Of a stretch of 64,000 bases of DNA, positions 35,186 through 44,523 are shown in pieces. This stretch comes from Acidovorax sp. RAC01. GTDB lineage: Bacteria; Pseudomonadota; Gammaproteobacteria; Burkholderiales; Burkholderiaceae_C. The notes beneath the pieces were generated by a model. It did not search any database. It was given only the letters and a program-made list of their open reading frames with translations, and had not been told where the DNA came from. Where the stretch lies: contig NZ_CP016447.1 in the NCBI RefSeq assembly GCF_001714725.1, forward strand, positions 1,503,001-1,567,000, given 5' to 3'. Position numbers and translations under genes: made by a program. Every line of letters begins with the position of its first letter. The first letter of the stretch is position 1.

Positions 35186-35374
35186 TTACGCTTCCCGGTA
35201 CGCGCCCTTCGGCAGCAAGGGGGCGCGCCGGGAATACGCAAGCAGGGCAGCCGCCCGGCGCCAGCCGAGCCATCCGATCAGTGCGCTGAGCAGCGCCAGC
35301 GCCCAGGGCGCATTCACCGGAATGCCCACGGCCCCCACACCACCGAGCGCCGGCACAAACGGGACGCTCACCGC
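35186..35374 (-). pseudogene. remnant C-terminus of a second anchor protein
   Basis: Reads SVPFVPALGGVGAVGIPVNA PWALALLSALIGWLGWRR in fragments on the minus strand, matching the tail of the protein ending at 30665 almost exactly, then runs on through about 20 unrelated codons to a stop. There is no upstream coding part for a full protein. The 116-bp direct repeat 35259-35374 coincides with it. Probably left after recombination or insertion of the cassette. Confidence 0.7.
35259..35374. repeat. 116-bp direct repeat, right copy
   Basis: Partner of 30702-30817, same orientation. It ends 173 bases before the uvrA start. Both copies begin at CGCCAGCCGAGCCATCCGAT. Confidence 0.9.
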
Positions 35375-35547
35375 CCCCGGTGGCCCGCCAGGTGTTCCCG
35401 GTGCTTGTGAACAACAGCGAACGACTGGGATGTGACGGCAGCATCCGTCAAAGCGTCCCTCCGGTCCTGGCCTCCCAGTGCCCGCACACGATGCTCCGCG
35501 AGAGGGTGTGACCTATCATGGTGGGTTTTCCTGTTTGACGCCCCTCC

Positions 35548-38500
35548 GTGACCGACACCGCCGCCTTGCCTGCTTCCTCGCCCGATGACGGGCGCTACCT
35601 CGCCCGCGCCCTGCGCGAGCAGCGCATCAGCATCCGTGGCGCGCGCACGCACAACCTCAAGAACATCGACCTCGATATCCCGCGCAACCAGCTCGTGGTG
35701 ATCACGGGGCTGTCGGGCTCGGGCAAGTCGAGCCTGGCGTTTGACACGCTCTATGCCGAGGGGCAGCGGCGCTATGTGGAGAGCCTGTCGGCCTATGCGC
35801 GGCAGTTTCTGGGGCGGCTGGACAAGCCGGATGTGGATCTGATCGAGGGCCTGTCGCCAGCGATTTCCATAGAGCAGAAGGCCACCAGCCACAACCCGCG
35901 CTCCACCGTGGGCACAGTGACCGAAATTCACGACTACCTGCGCCTGCTGTACGCCCGTGCGGGCACCCCGTATTGCCCCGACCACGGCCTGCCGCTGGCC
36001 GCGCAGACGGTGAGCCAGATGGTCGATGCCGTGCTGGCCCTGCCCGAGGACACCAAGCTCATGCTGCTGGCGCCCGTGGCGCGCGAGAAGAAGGGTGAGT
36101 TCACCGAGCTGTTTGCACAGATGCAGGCGCTGGGCTACATCCGTTTTCGGGTGGACGGCCAGATCTACGAGCACGAGAACCTGCCCACGCTCAAAAAAAC
36201 CGAGAAGCACAACATCGACGTGGTGATCGACCGCATCAAGGTGCGGGCCGACCTGCAACAGCGCCTGGCCGAGAGCATCGAGGCGGTGCTGCGCGTGGGC
36301 GGGCACGAGGGCAACGGCCGTGTGCTGGCGCTGGAGATGGACACGGGCCAGGAGCACCTGTTCAGCAGCAAGTTTGCGTGCCCTGTGTGCAGCTACTCGC
36401 TGCCGGAGCTGGAGCCGCGCCTGTTCTCGTTCAACTCGCCCATGGGTGCGTGCCCTGCGTGCGACGGCATTGGCCAGCGCGAGGTGTTTGACCCGGCGCG
36501 TGTGGTGGCCTTCCCCACGCTCAGTCTGGCCAGCGGCGCCATCAAGGGCTGGGACCGGCGCAATGGCTACTACTTTGCCATGCTCGAGAGCCTGGCCAAA
36601 CACTACGCGTTTGACATCGAGGCGCCGTTTGAATCCCTGCCCGCCCCCGTGCAGCAGGCCATCCTGCATGGCTCTGGCGATGAAGAAATCGCTTTCAACT
36701 ACATCATGGACAGCGGTGCCTCCAAGGGCAAGGTGCAGACCAAAAAGCACCCGTTCGAAGGCATCATCCCCAACATGGCGCGCCGCTACCGCGAGACAGA
36801 TTCAGTGGTGGTGCGCGAAGACCTGGCGCGCTTTCGCAGCACCCAGCCCTGCCCCGAATGCCACGGCGTGCGCCTGCGCCGCGAAGCCCGCCACGTGCGG
36901 GTGGGCGAAGGCCCCCAGGCCCGCGCCATCTACGAAGTGAGCCACGCCACGCTGAGCGATGCACACGCCTGGTTCAACGCCCTCACCCTCACCGGCTCCA
37001 AGGCCGGCATTGCCGACAAGGTGGTGCGCGAGATCGCCACGCGCTTGCAGTTCTTGAACGATGTGGGCCTGAGCTACCTGAGCCTCGACCGCAGCGCCGA
37101 AACGCTCTCGGGCGGCGAGGCGCAGCGCATTCGCCTCGCATCGCAAATCGGCTCGGGCCTGACGGGCGTGATGTATGTGCTGGACGAGCCCAGCATTGGC
37201 CTGCACCAGCGTGACAACGACCGGCTGATTGCCACGCTGCAGCACCTGCGCGACATCGGCAACAGCGTGATCGTGGTGGAGCATGACGAAGACATGATGC
37301 GCGCCGCCGACCACGTGATTGACATGGGCCCCGGCGCGGGCGTGCACGGCGGGCGCGTGATGGCACAGGGCACGTACGACGAAGTGCGCGCCAATGCGCA
37401 ATCGCTCACGGGCCAGTACCTGTCGGGCACGCGCACCATTGCCGTGCCAAAGCGCCGCACGCCCTGGCTGCCGGTGCTGGACCAGCCAGCGCCCGTGGTG
37501 GAGGCCAAGGCCAAGTCGCGCTTTCCGCAGACCGAGGCGAGCAAGCGCCGCGCCGAACGCATGGCCGAGCACCATGCGCGCCAGGGTGCCGTGCAGGCCC
37601 TGCGCGTGGTGGGCGCCACGGGCAACAACCTCAAGGGCGTGACGGTGGACTTCCCGGTGGGGCTGCTCACCTGCGTGACGGGTGTGTCCGGTTCGGGCAA
37701 GAGCACACTGGTGAACGACACGCTGTATGCCGCCGTGGCGCGGCAGGTGCACCGCGCGCACGAGGAGCCCGCTGCACACGAAGAGATCGTGGGCATCGAG
37801 TATTTCGACAAGGTCATCAATGTGGACCAGAGCCCCATTGGCCGCACCCCACGCAGCAACCCCGCCACCTACACGGGCCTGTTCACGCCCATCCGCGAGC
37901 TGATGGCCGAGACCAACACCGCCAAGGAACGCGGCTACGGCCCGGGGCGCTTCAGCTTCAACGTATCGCAGTCATCGGGCGGCGGCCGCTGCGAGGCCTG
38001 CCAGGGCGACGGCGTGGTGAAGGTGGAGATGCACTTTCTGCCCGACGTGTACGTGCCCTGCGACATCTGCCACGGCCAGCGCTACAACCGCGAGACGCTG
38101 GAGGTGCAGTGGAAGGGCAAGAACATTGCGCAGATCCTGGAGCTGACGGTGGAGGACGCGGCGGCGTACTTCAAGGATGTGCCGACCATTGCGCGCAAGC
38201 TGCAGACGCTGCTGGATGTGGGCCTGTCGTACATCCGCCTGGGCCAGGCGGCGACCACGCTCTCGGGCGGCGAGGCGCAGCGCGTGAAGCTGGCGCAGGA
38301 GCTGAGCAAGCGCGACACGGGCCGCACGCTCTACATCCTGGACGAGCCCACCACCGGCCTGCACTTTGCCGACATCGACCTGCTGCTCAAGGTGCTGCAC
38401 CAGCTGCGCGATGCGGGCAATACCATCGTCATCATCGAGCACAACCTCGATGTGATCAAAACCGCCGACTGGCTCATCGACATGGGCCCCGAGGGCGGTG

Positions 38501-38610
38501 CCGGCGGCGGCACCGTGGTGGGTGTGGGCACGCCCGAGGACTTGGCGGCCAACCCGGCCAGCCATACGGGGCGGTATCTGGCGCCGTATCTGCAAGCAAA
38601 ATCTATATAA
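35548..38610 (+). CDS. uvrA: excinuclease ABC subunit A
   Basis: Damage-recognition ATPase of nucleotide excision repair, acting as a dimer with UvrB. 1020 aa from GTG 35548. First ATPase half: [38 protein letters not shown], zinc modules around [20 protein letters not shown] / CPACDGIG, signature [34 protein letters not shown]. Second half: [48 protein letters not shown]...CDICHG (C-terminal zinc finger), [35 protein letters not shown]. Longer than E. coli UvrA (940) mainly through a linker near residues 625-690. No LexA box was recognised upstream. Confidence 0.97.
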   Translation: MTDTAALPASSPDDGRYLARALREQRISIRGARTHNLKNIDLDIPRNQLVVITGLSGSGKSSLAFDTLYAEGQRRYVESLSAYARQFLGRLDKPDVDLIEGLSPAISIEQKATSHNPRSTVGTVTEIHDYLRLLYARAGTPYCPDHGLPLAAQTVSQMVDAVLALPEDTKLMLLAPVAREKKGEFTELFAQMQALGYIRFRVDGQIYEHENLPTLKKTEKHNIDVVIDRIKVRADLQQRLAESIEAVLRVGGHEGNGRVLALEMDTGQEHLFSSKFACPVCSYSLPELEPRLFSFNSPMGACPACDGIGQREVFDPARVVAFPTLSLASGAIKGWDRRNGYYFAMLESLAKHYAFDIEAPFESLPAPVQQAILHGSGDEEIAFNYIMDSGASKGKVQTKKHPFEGIIPNMARRYRETDSVVVREDLARFRSTQPCPECHGVRLRREARHVRVGEGPQARAIYEVSHATLSDAHAWFNALTLTGSKAGIADKVVREIATRLQFLNDVGLSYLSLDRSAETLSGGEAQRIRLASQIGSGLTGVMYVLDEPSIGLHQRDNDRLIATLQHLRDIGNSVIVVEHDEDMMRAADHVIDMGPGAGVHGGRVMAQGTYDEVRANAQSLTGQYLSGTRTIAVPKRRTPWLPVLDQPAPVVEAKAKSRFPQTEASKRRAERMAEHHARQGAVQALRVVGATGNNLKGVTVDFPVGLLTCVTGVSGSGKSTLVNDTLYAAVARQVHRAHEEPAAHEEIVGIEYFDKVINVDQSPIGRTPRSNPATYTGLFTPIRELMAETNTAKERGYGPGRFSFNVSQSSGGGRCEACQGDGVVKVEMHFLPDVYVPCDICHGQRYNRETLEVQWKGKNIAQILELTVEDAAAYFKDVPTIARKLQTLLDVGLSYIRLGQAATTLSGGEAQRVKLAQELSKRDTGRTLYILDEPTTGLHFADIDLLLKVLHQLRDAGNTIVIIEHNLDVIKTADWLIDMGPEGGAGGGTVVGVGTPEDLAANPASHTGRYLAPYLQAKSI

Positions 38611-38668
38611 AAATAGCCTTCAGGGCTTGCTAAGTAAGCATCTTTAGCTATTGATTCAATAGCAGATC
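38609..38668. repeat. AT-rich palindromic element, copy e
   Basis: CAGGGCTTGCTAAGTAAGCA followed by TAGCTATTGATTCAATAGCA; CTATTG/CAATAG pair perfectly. It lies in the 66-base gap between the convergent uvrA and esterase stops and could terminate both. Confidence 0.75.
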
Positions 38669-38676
38669 AACTGATA

Positions 38677-39729
38677 TCACTGCAGCCGCCGCGCCACCTC
38701 GGCGTCCAGCGATCCCATGAAGGCTTCCACAGTGCGCGTGTAGTCGCTGTCCAGGCCCAGCTGGGCGTTGATTTCGCCATGGTCCAAATCCTGTGGCAAC
38801 ACCTCGGCGCGACCGCCATGGTTGCGCACATGGCGGGCCATGGAATCGGCCTGCTGGCAGGGGTCGTCCGCCCGCTGGGTGGAGCACACCATCTGCAGGG
38901 GCGGCGCGCCCACCGTCCACTGGTGGAAGGGCGACATGGCCACCCAGTACGCCGGATCGGCGCCAAAGGCGTCGTCGTACAGCGGCAAGTGCGGGACGCG
39001 CATGCGGGCGGGCACGTTCATCATGGCGCTATCGAGCGACACCGTGCCCAGCCAGGGCCAGGCCCCTTCGCGCAGGGCCTGCGGCGCGCGCGCGTTGAGC
39101 AGCGACACCAGGTGCGCGCCCGCCGAGTGGCCCATGAAGATGAAGCGGTTCGGGTCCCCGCCCCAGGTGCCTGCGCGCTGCTGCGCGGCCATGAGGGCGG
39201 CCTGCACATCGCGCACCTGCACGGCCACTGGGGCATCGGGCAAGAGCCGATAGTTGGTGGAGATGACGATGAAGCCCTTGGGCACCCAGCGGTTCACCTT
39301 CTCCTGCACCACGCGGCCCATGGCCTTGTCACCGTGCCGCCACGCACCGCCATGCACCATGAAGATGACCGGCGCGCGCACCGCGCTGGCCGCCGGGCTG
39401 TGGGTTCCTGTGGTGGGGCTGGTGGGTACGTACACATCCATGCGCTGCGCCGGGTCTGTGCCGTAGGGCACGTCGGCAATGCGCTGCACGCCCACCGGCA
39501 AGGCTGCCTCGGCGGTCGCGGCCTGCTTTTGCCCGATGAGGGCGCGCAGGCGGCCACTGCTTTGCGGGGCGTTTTGCGCCTGCGCCTGCGCCTGCGCCTG
39601 GGCAGGGGCAGCCAACGCCAGCACGGCGCTCAGCCCCAGGGCCGTGAGGGCAGAAAACACAAAGGCACCGGCGGCGAGCGCGGGGCGTTGCAGCAGGCGG
39701 TTGTCAGCGGGGTGGGGCAGCGGGGGCAT
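38677..39729 (-). CDS. secreted alpha/beta-hydrolase, esterase of the HGG (HSL/BD-FAE-like) type
   Basis: 350 aa. Start ATG 39729 has AGGAG eight bases upstream and is preferred over ATG 39756. Signal peptide: LAAGAFVFSALTALGLSAVLALAAPAQA, with a QA repeat at the cleavage region encoded by a CAGGCG tandem. Catalytic residues: oxyanion motif HGGAW at 126-130, nucleophile Ser202 in GHSAG, Asp probably in QRADDP, His in LDHGEI near 317. The arrangement fits periplasmic carboxylesterases; substrate unknown. Divergent from the OmpR-like gene; the gap holds TGACA repeats. Confidence 0.85.
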   Translation of the reverse strand: MPPLPHPADNRLLQRPALAAGAFVFSALTALGLSAVLALAAPAQAQAQAQAQNAPQSSGRLRALIGQKQAATAEAALPVGVQRIADVPYGTDPAQRMDVYVPTSPTTGTHSPAASAVRAPVIFMVHGGAWRHGDKAMGRVVQEKVNRWVPKGFIVISTNYRLLPDAPVAVQVRDVQAALMAAQQRAGTWGGDPNRFIFMGHSAGAHLVSLLNARAPQALREGAWPWLGTVSLDSAMMNVPARMRVPHLPLYDDAFGADPAYWVAMSPFHQWTVGAPPLQMVCSTQRADDPCQQADSMARHVRNHGGRAEVLPQDLDHGEINAQLGLDSDYTRTVEAFMGSLDAEVARRLQ

Positions 39730-39813
39730 GGCGGTCAACTCCTGAGGGTGGGGCATGGCTGCGTACTGTGAGCCCCCGGTGTGAGCCAAGGATGTCCGGA
39801 ACCCGCCGAGGTA

Positions 39814-39857
39814 TGACAAAGCATGACAAACGCGAGTGGCGCTGTCACGCCTTGTCA
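39814..39857. promoter_or_regulatory. four TGACA half-sites in a dyad: probable response-regulator operator
   Basis: TGACA at 39814-39818 and 39824-39828 (five bases apart) and their inverse TGTCA at 39843-39847 and 39853-39857 (also five apart) form a symmetric array with a 14-base centre. Ten-base direct-repeat spacing is usual for OmpR-family binding. It sits 57 bases before the regulator start and between divergent genes, so autoregulation and control of the esterase are plausible. Confidence 0.6.
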
Positions 39858-39913
39858 TGGAGGCAGCTGCGCCTTGCTTCACAGCGCCTACCATTGCCTT
39901 ATCCCCTTGCAAG

Positions 39914-40669
39914 ATGACCCAGCCCATGTCCGACACCCTGGCCAAGATCCTGGTCGCCGACGATGAGCCCGACCTGCGCGCCCTGCTGCAGCGCTACCTG
40001 AGCGACCAGGGCTACACCGTGCGCACGGTGGACGGTGCGAGGCCGCTGGACGTGCTGCTCGCACGCGAGCGCTTTGACCTGCTGGTGCTCGACGTGATGA
40101 TGCCGGGGGAAGACGGCCTGTCCATCTGCCGCCGCCTGCGCGCGCAGGGCGAGACCATTCCCATCCTGATGCTCACCGCACGGGGCGACCCGGTGGACCG
40201 CATCGTAGGCCTGGAGATGGGCGCAGACGACTACCTGCCCAAGCCTTTCAACCCGCGCGAGCTGCTGGCCCGCATCCAGGCCATGGTGCGCCGCCAGCGC
40301 ATGCTGGGCGCCCACACCGGGCCGCAGGCTGTGCAAGAGCGGCTGGCGTTTGGCGACTTTGTGCTGCTGCCAGCAGAGCGGCGGCTGGAAAAGGCGGGTG
40401 CGGACATTCCCCTCACCACCGGCGAATTCGCCCTGCTGCTGGCCCTGGCGCAAAACCCCCAGCGCCCGCTGGGCCGCGACCGGCTCATGGCCCTGGCCTA
40501 TGGCCCCGACCACACCGCCACCGACCGCAGCATTGACGTGCAGATCATGCGGCTGCGCAAGCTCATCGAGGCCGACCCGGCCCAGCCGCGCCACATCCGC
40601 ACCGTGTGGGGCGTGGGCTACGTGTTTGTGCCCGATGGGGCTGCGCCTGCCGGCGGGGGCAGGCCATGA
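39914..40669 (+). CDS. OmpR-family response regulator
   Basis: 251 aa from ATG 39914 (MTQPMSDTLAKILVADDEPD). Receiver domain: acidic pair in ADDEPD, phosphoacceptor Asp60 in LLVLDVMMPGEDG, Thr in LMLTARGD, Lys110 in DDYLPKPFNPREL. C-terminal winged-helix DNA-binding domain: LTTGEFALLLALAQNPQRPL, RSIDVQIMRLRKLIE, RHIRTVWGVGYVF. Closest in pattern to OmpR itself, so likely partner and target class are osmotic or envelope stress. The stop overlaps the kinase start (ATGA). Confidence 0.93.
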   Translation: MTQPMSDTLAKILVADDEPDLRALLQRYLSDQGYTVRTVDGARPLDVLLARERFDLLVLDVMMPGEDGLSICRRLRAQGETIPILMLTARGDPVDRIVGLEMGADDYLPKPFNPRELLARIQAMVRRQRMLGAHTGPQAVQERLAFGDFVLLPAERRLEKAGADIPLTTGEFALLLALAQNPQRPLGRDRLMALAYGPDHTATDRSIDVQIMRLRKLIEADPAQPRHIRTVWGVGYVFVPDGAAPAGGGRP

Positions 40670-42042
40670 CCACGCCCGCTGTGGCCCCTGCGCCGCGAGG
40701 CCTGTGGCCCCGCAGCCTGCTGGGGCGCAACCTGCTGTTGATGGCGGTGCTGATCGTGCTGGGGCAGCTGTGTGCGGCGGTGCTGGTGCGGCACATGATC
40801 CTCAAGCCCCGCGTGGCACAGGTGGCCGATGGTGTGGCGCGCAACGTGGCCGCCATCCGCGCGGGTCTGCAGGCGCTGCCGCCAGCGCAACGGCACGCGT
40901 TTGTGCAGGCATTCAACGCGCAGGCCGCGCAGACACACACAGGGGCGCAGACACCCGGCACCTGGCGCCCAGTGCTTTCGCCGCTGGAGCGGCGGTTTGT
41001 ACAAGCGGTGGTGCAGCAGCTCGATGAAGCGCAGGGCACACGCACCACCCCGTCGGCCGACGCCCTGTGGCGACGCGACAGCACCGGCATGCTGGCGGTG
41101 CGCGTGGTGCACGAGGGAGCGCAAGGGCCAGAAACCTACTGGCTCAACCTGCCCGGCGTCTTCCCCACGCGCGAATTCACCGGCGCCTGGCTCATGGCCA
41201 CGCTGGCCAGCATGGTGCTGGCGCTGGTGGGCGCGTGGTGGCTGCAGCGCCACCTCAACCAGCCACTGCAGCGCCTGGCCCGGGGCCAGCCGCCCGAGCC
41301 CCTGCCCGAGGGCGGGCCCACTGAAATCGCCACCGTGGCCCGCAGCTTCAACCACATGGCCCACAGCCTGGCCCAGGCCGACCAGGAGCGGGCGCTGATG
41401 CTGGCCGGCGTGTCGCACGACCTGCGCACCCCCCTGACCAAGCTGCGCCTGGGCGTCGAAATTGCCGGCCCGCAGATTGAGCCCGAGCTGGCCACCCGCA
41501 TGGTGCGCAGCATGGACGAGATGGACGCCATCCTCGGCCAGTTCTTGCACTTTGCCCGCATGCAGGAAGCCGAGCCCCTGCAGCGTGCCGCGCTGGACGA
41601 CCTGGCCCAGGCCATCGCCCAGGCGCAGGCCGACCACGGCCGCAGCGTGGCGCTGGAGCTGGGCGCACCGCCCCTCGCGCCCGTACAGCCCCAGGCCCTG
41701 CGCCGCGCGGTAGACAACCTGGTGGAGAACGCCTGGCGCCACGGCGCACCGCCCGTGGTGCTGCGCACGGGCAGCGAAGGCAACGCCGTCTGGATCGAGG
41801 CGCAGGACCACGGCCCCGGCCTGCCCGCCAGCGAACTGGAGCGCGTGCGCCAGCCCTTTGCCCGGGGCGAGGCCGCCCGCAGCGGCCGCCCCGGCGCCGG
41901 GCTGGGCCTGGCCATTGCCGACCGCGTGGCCCACGCGCATGGCGGGCGCCTTGAGCTGCACAGCGCCCCCGGCCACGGGCTGCGGGCGCGGCTGGTACTG
42001 CCTGCCGAGCGCCCAGTCCCGACCGTCTCCCGTTCAGGCTAA
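40666..42042 (+). CDS. EnvZ-like sensor histidine kinase
   Basis: 458 aa from ATG 40666, coupled to the regulator. Two membrane segments (LLLMAVLIVLGQLCAAVLV about 22-40; LMATLASMVLALVGAWWL about 176-193) frame a periplasmic sensor of about 130 residues. HAMP follows, then phosphoacceptor His251 in AGVSHDLRTPLTKLRLG. ATPase boxes: N in DNLVENAWRHG, G1 DHGPGLP, G2 GAGLGLAIADRVAHAHGG. The last codons SRSG and the TAA stop are encoded by a TTCGACA-type repeat element (42030-42054), so the true ancestral end may have been displaced. Confidence 0.92.
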   Translation: MTTPAVAPAPRGLWPRSLLGRNLLLMAVLIVLGQLCAAVLVRHMILKPRVAQVADGVARNVAAIRAGLQALPPAQRHAFVQAFNAQAAQTHTGAQTPGTWRPVLSPLERRFVQAVVQQLDEAQGTRTTPSADALWRRDSTGMLAVRVVHEGAQGPETYWLNLPGVFPTREFTGAWLMATLASMVLALVGAWWLQRHLNQPLQRLARGQPPEPLPEGGPTEIATVARSFNHMAHSLAQADQERALMLAGVSHDLRTPLTKLRLGVEIAGPQIEPELATRMVRSMDEMDAILGQFLHFARMQEAEPLQRAALDDLAQAIAQAQADHGRSVALELGAPPLAPVQPQALRRAVDNLVENAWRHGAPPVVLRTGSEGNAVWIEAQDHGPGLPASELERVRQPFARGEAARSGRPGAGLGLAIADRVAHAHGGRLELHSAPGHGLRARLVLPAERPVPTVSRSG

Positions 42043-42054
42043 GCCTGTCGAACC
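42030..42054. repeat. TTCGACARGCTCAGC repeat overlapping the kinase stop
   Basis: Reverse copy reading CCGTTCAGGCTAAGCCTGTC; its GGCTAA supplies the last glycine codon and the stop of the EnvZ-like gene. Confidence 0.8.
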
Positions 42055-42127
42055 CGGGGCGACGGCCAGGCAGCCGCTTCGCGCAAGCCCAAGGCAAAGC
42101 GTATGCCCGTGGCAGGCAAAACATGCA

Positions 42128-42184
42128 TCAAAACAGGCCGTAGGGCAATAAATACGGGCAATAACAGCTATATTTTTAATGGCA
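42128..42184. repeat. AT-rich palindromic element, copy f
   Basis: GGCCGTAGGGCAATAAATAC then GGGCAATAACAGCTATATTT and TTAATGGCA. It lies in the convergent gap between the kinase and the sigma-54 activator. Confidence 0.55.
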
Positions 42185-42187
42185 ACA

Positions 42188-44197
42188 TCAGTGCGTGCGC
42201 CCGGCCAGCTTGCGGTACAGCGTCTGGCGGCTGATGCCCAACTGCCGGGCCGCCTGCGAGACATTGCCGCGGGCATGCTGCAGCGCTTGGTCGATGGCGT
42301 GGTGCGACAGTTCCTGCAGGCTTTGCGGTGGCAGCGCTGCGCCCAGGGCCACGGGCGCAGGGGCTGGGGCCAGGGCGACACCCGCACCGTCCAGCGCCTG
42401 CGCGATGTCATCGGGCAAATGGTGCCAGTCCAGCGTGTCGTCCCCCTCCGCCAGCATCGCGCAGGCGGTGCGCAGCACGCTGGCCAGCTGGCGCAGGTTG
42501 CCGGGCCAGGGGTAGGCGGCCAGGCGCTCCAGCAGGTCCGGCGCCACCTGCACATCGGCAGGCACGCCCTGTTCGGTAGCCAGGTCGGCCAGCAGGCGCT
42601 GCACCAGCGCCGCGAAATCGGTGCGCTCACGCAGGGCGGGCAGGTGCACCGTCAGGCCGTTGATGCGGTAGTACAGGTCGGCCCGAAAGCGCCCCTGCTC
42701 GGCTGCCTGCGCCAGCTGACAGTGCGTGGCGCACACCAGTGCAAAGTCCACCGGCACGGCGCGGCTGGCGCCCACGGGCGTCACGCTGCGCTCCTGCAGC
42801 ACGCGCAGCAGGCGGGTTTGCAGGGCAAGCGGCATGTCGCCGATTTCGTCGAGGAACAGCGTGCCGCCCTGCGCCTCGCGCAGGCGGCCCAGGTGGCCCT
42901 CTTTGCGGGCGCCGGTGAAGGCACCGGCCACGTGGCCGAAGAGTTCGGATTCGATCAGGCTCTCGGGGATGGCCGCGCAGTTGATGGCCACAAACGGCGC
43001 ATCGCGCCGGGGGCCACTGGCGTGCAGGGCGCGGGCAAACACCTCCTTGCCCACGCCCGATTCGCCCTGGATGAGCACCGGGATGGGCTTGGCCACCACG
43101 CGGCGGGCCTTGTCGGCCGCGGCGCGCCAGCGGATGTCGCCGGTGTCCAGCCGGGCCAGGGCGTCGTCGTGGGCGGGCGCGGCGGTGGCTTCGGTCGCCG
43201 TGGGCCGAGCGGCTGATGGCACGGCAGGCCAGACCGCAGCATCGAGCTGCACCTGCGCAAACAGCAGCGCACCGCCGCGCAGCCGCAGGGCTTGCGGCTG
43301 CTGGGGCCGGCGGCGGTGGTGCGAGAGCAGGTCATCCAGGCGCACATCGGCCACGCGCTCCAGCGGCGTGGCGCCCACGTCGCCCGCGTGCAGCCCCAGC
43401 AGCGCCAGGCCCGTGCGGTTGGCGCCCACGATCCAGCCGTCGGCCGACACGGCCACGATGCCTTCGGCCACGCTGCCAATGCCCTCGGGCTCGCGGTGCA
43501 GGTGCAGACGGATATGGCGCTTGCAGGTGGCCACCAGCAGGCGGTTTTCGATCATCCGGGCAGCGGTGCTGACCAGGCCCAGCGTGTGCGCGTGGCCGTT
43601 GCGGTGGTCGCTGGAGATGTCGAGGATGCCCAGCAGCTCGCCCGTGGCCGACAGGATGGGCGAGGCCGCGCAGGCGAGGAAACCGTTGCGCTCCAGGTAG
43701 TGCTCGCCGCCATGCACTTCCACCGCCGCGCACTCGGCCAGCGCGGTGCCGATGGCGTTGGTGCCGCGGTGATCTTCGTGCCACGATGCGCCGCTGGTCA
43801 GCGCCACGCGCTCGGCCTTGCCCACAAAGTGCGGGTCGCCCAGGGTGTGCATCAGCATGCCGCTGCGGTCGGCCAACACCACCACGCTCTGGCTGTGGCG
43901 CACCTGCTCGAACAGGTATTCCATGACCGGGCGCGAATGCGCCAGCAGCGCATGGTTGTGCGCCAGCGCCTGGCGCAGGGTGCCGGTGCTGGCGTGGTCG
44001 GTGGCGGCGGCGCGGCCGGTCGGCGCCAGGCCCGCGGCGGCGCTGCGCGCCCACGAACGGGCCAGGCGCTCGTCCAGCAGGCCGCTGGGGCAATGGCCGA
44101 ACTCCAGCAGGTGCTGGCGCGCCTGCCGCAGGGCCAGCGGGCCGCCCGGGGCAAGGCCTGGATAAAGGCCTGGGGAAGGGGATGAACTGCTTCGCAC
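42188..44197 (-). CDS. sigma-54-dependent transcriptional activator, AcoR type
   Basis: 669 aa from GTG 44197, which has GGAG eight bases upstream; no in-frame ATG precedes the first domain. N-terminal GAF-like sensor (SRPVMEYLFEQVRHSQSVVV, SWHEDHRGTNAIGTALAE, GEHYLERNGFLACAASPILS), then a PAS-like part (AEGIVAVSADGWIVGANRTG), the AAA+ domain with Walker A GESGVGKEVFA, sigma-54-contacting GAFTGA, Walker B LFLDEIGDMP, and a Fis-type helix-turn-helix (GNVSQAARQLGISRQTLYRK). Divergent from an acetaldehyde-dehydrogenase-like gene with a candidate -24/-12 promoter, which it most likely controls. Confidence 0.93.
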   Translation of the reverse strand: MRSSSSPSPGLYPGLAPGGPLALRQARQHLLEFGHCPSGLLDERLARSWARSAAAGLAPTGRAAATDHASTGTLRQALAHNHALLAHSRPVMEYLFEQVRHSQSVVVLADRSGMLMHTLGDPHFVGKAERVALTSGASWHEDHRGTNAIGTALAECAAVEVHGGEHYLERNGFLACAASPILSATGELLGILDISSDHRNGHAHTLGLVSTAARMIENRLLVATCKRHIRLHLHREPEGIGSVAEGIVAVSADGWIVGANRTGLALLGLHAGDVGATPLERVADVRLDDLLSHHRRRPQQPQALRLRGGALLFAQVQLDAAVWPAVPSAARPTATEATAAPAHDDALARLDTGDIRWRAAADKARRVVAKPIPVLIQGESGVGKEVFARALHASGPRRDAPFVAINCAAIPESLIESELFGHVAGAFTGARKEGHLGRLREAQGGTLFLDEIGDMPLALQTRLLRVLQERSVTPVGASRAVPVDFALVCATHCQLAQAAEQGRFRADLYYRINGLTVHLPALRERTDFAALVQRLLADLATEQGVPADVQVAPDLLERLAAYPWPGNLRQLASVLRTACAMLAEGDDTLDWHHLPDDIAQALDGAGVALAPAPAPVALGAALPPQSLQELSHHAIDQALQHARGNVSQAARQLGISRQTLYRKLAGRTH

Positions 44198-44344
44198 GCG
44201 TTGTCTCCGTGCGGGGTCATGGTGCCCCGCTTGTCGTTGCGAACGAGTATGGCAAGCCCGGGGGAGCGCGGCAAGCACGATGGGCAAATACAGGCGCCGC
44301 CACTGTCCGACTGTTCCATTGTGTGACAGGTGTCGCGCCGCAGC

Positions 44345-44364
44345 GGTGTCCGCGGGCGGACACC
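44345..44364. promoter_or_regulatory. perfect dyad, candidate upstream activator site
   Basis: GGTGTCCGCGGGCGGACACC is a perfect 20-base palindrome about 60-80 bases before the candidate -24 box, where a sigma-54 activator would bind. A related TGTCC lies at about 44305. Confidence 0.6.
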
Positions 44365-44424
44365 GGGCGCGCACCGCAGACCCAAAACCCAATGAAATCA
44401 AGGCTCTGCACCGCAAGGCACGGC

Positions 44425-44440
44425 TGGCACGCGTTTTGAG
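44425..44440 (+). promoter_or_regulatory. candidate sigma-54 promoter of the aldehyde dehydrogenase gene
   Basis: TGGCACGCGTTTTGAG fits TGGCACGN4TTGCW except for A in place of C in the -12 element. It lies about 85 bases before the ATG, beside a sigma-54 activator gene. Confidence 0.55.
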
Positions 44441-44523
44441 TAAAGGGATGCCATCGGGCGGTGTGCCATGCAGGCCGCACCGATGACCACAACACCCGCA
44501 TCCATCCGCAGGAGACAAGCACC

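Noticed and set aside
35375..35547. LexA/SOS box before uvrA
   Set aside because: No CTGT-N8-ACAG match could be found by eye in the gap; CTGTTTGA near the start lacks the second half.
40618..41976. 452-codon minus-strand frame opposite the EnvZ-like kinase
   Set aside because: Antisense shadow of a kinase with all boxes present.
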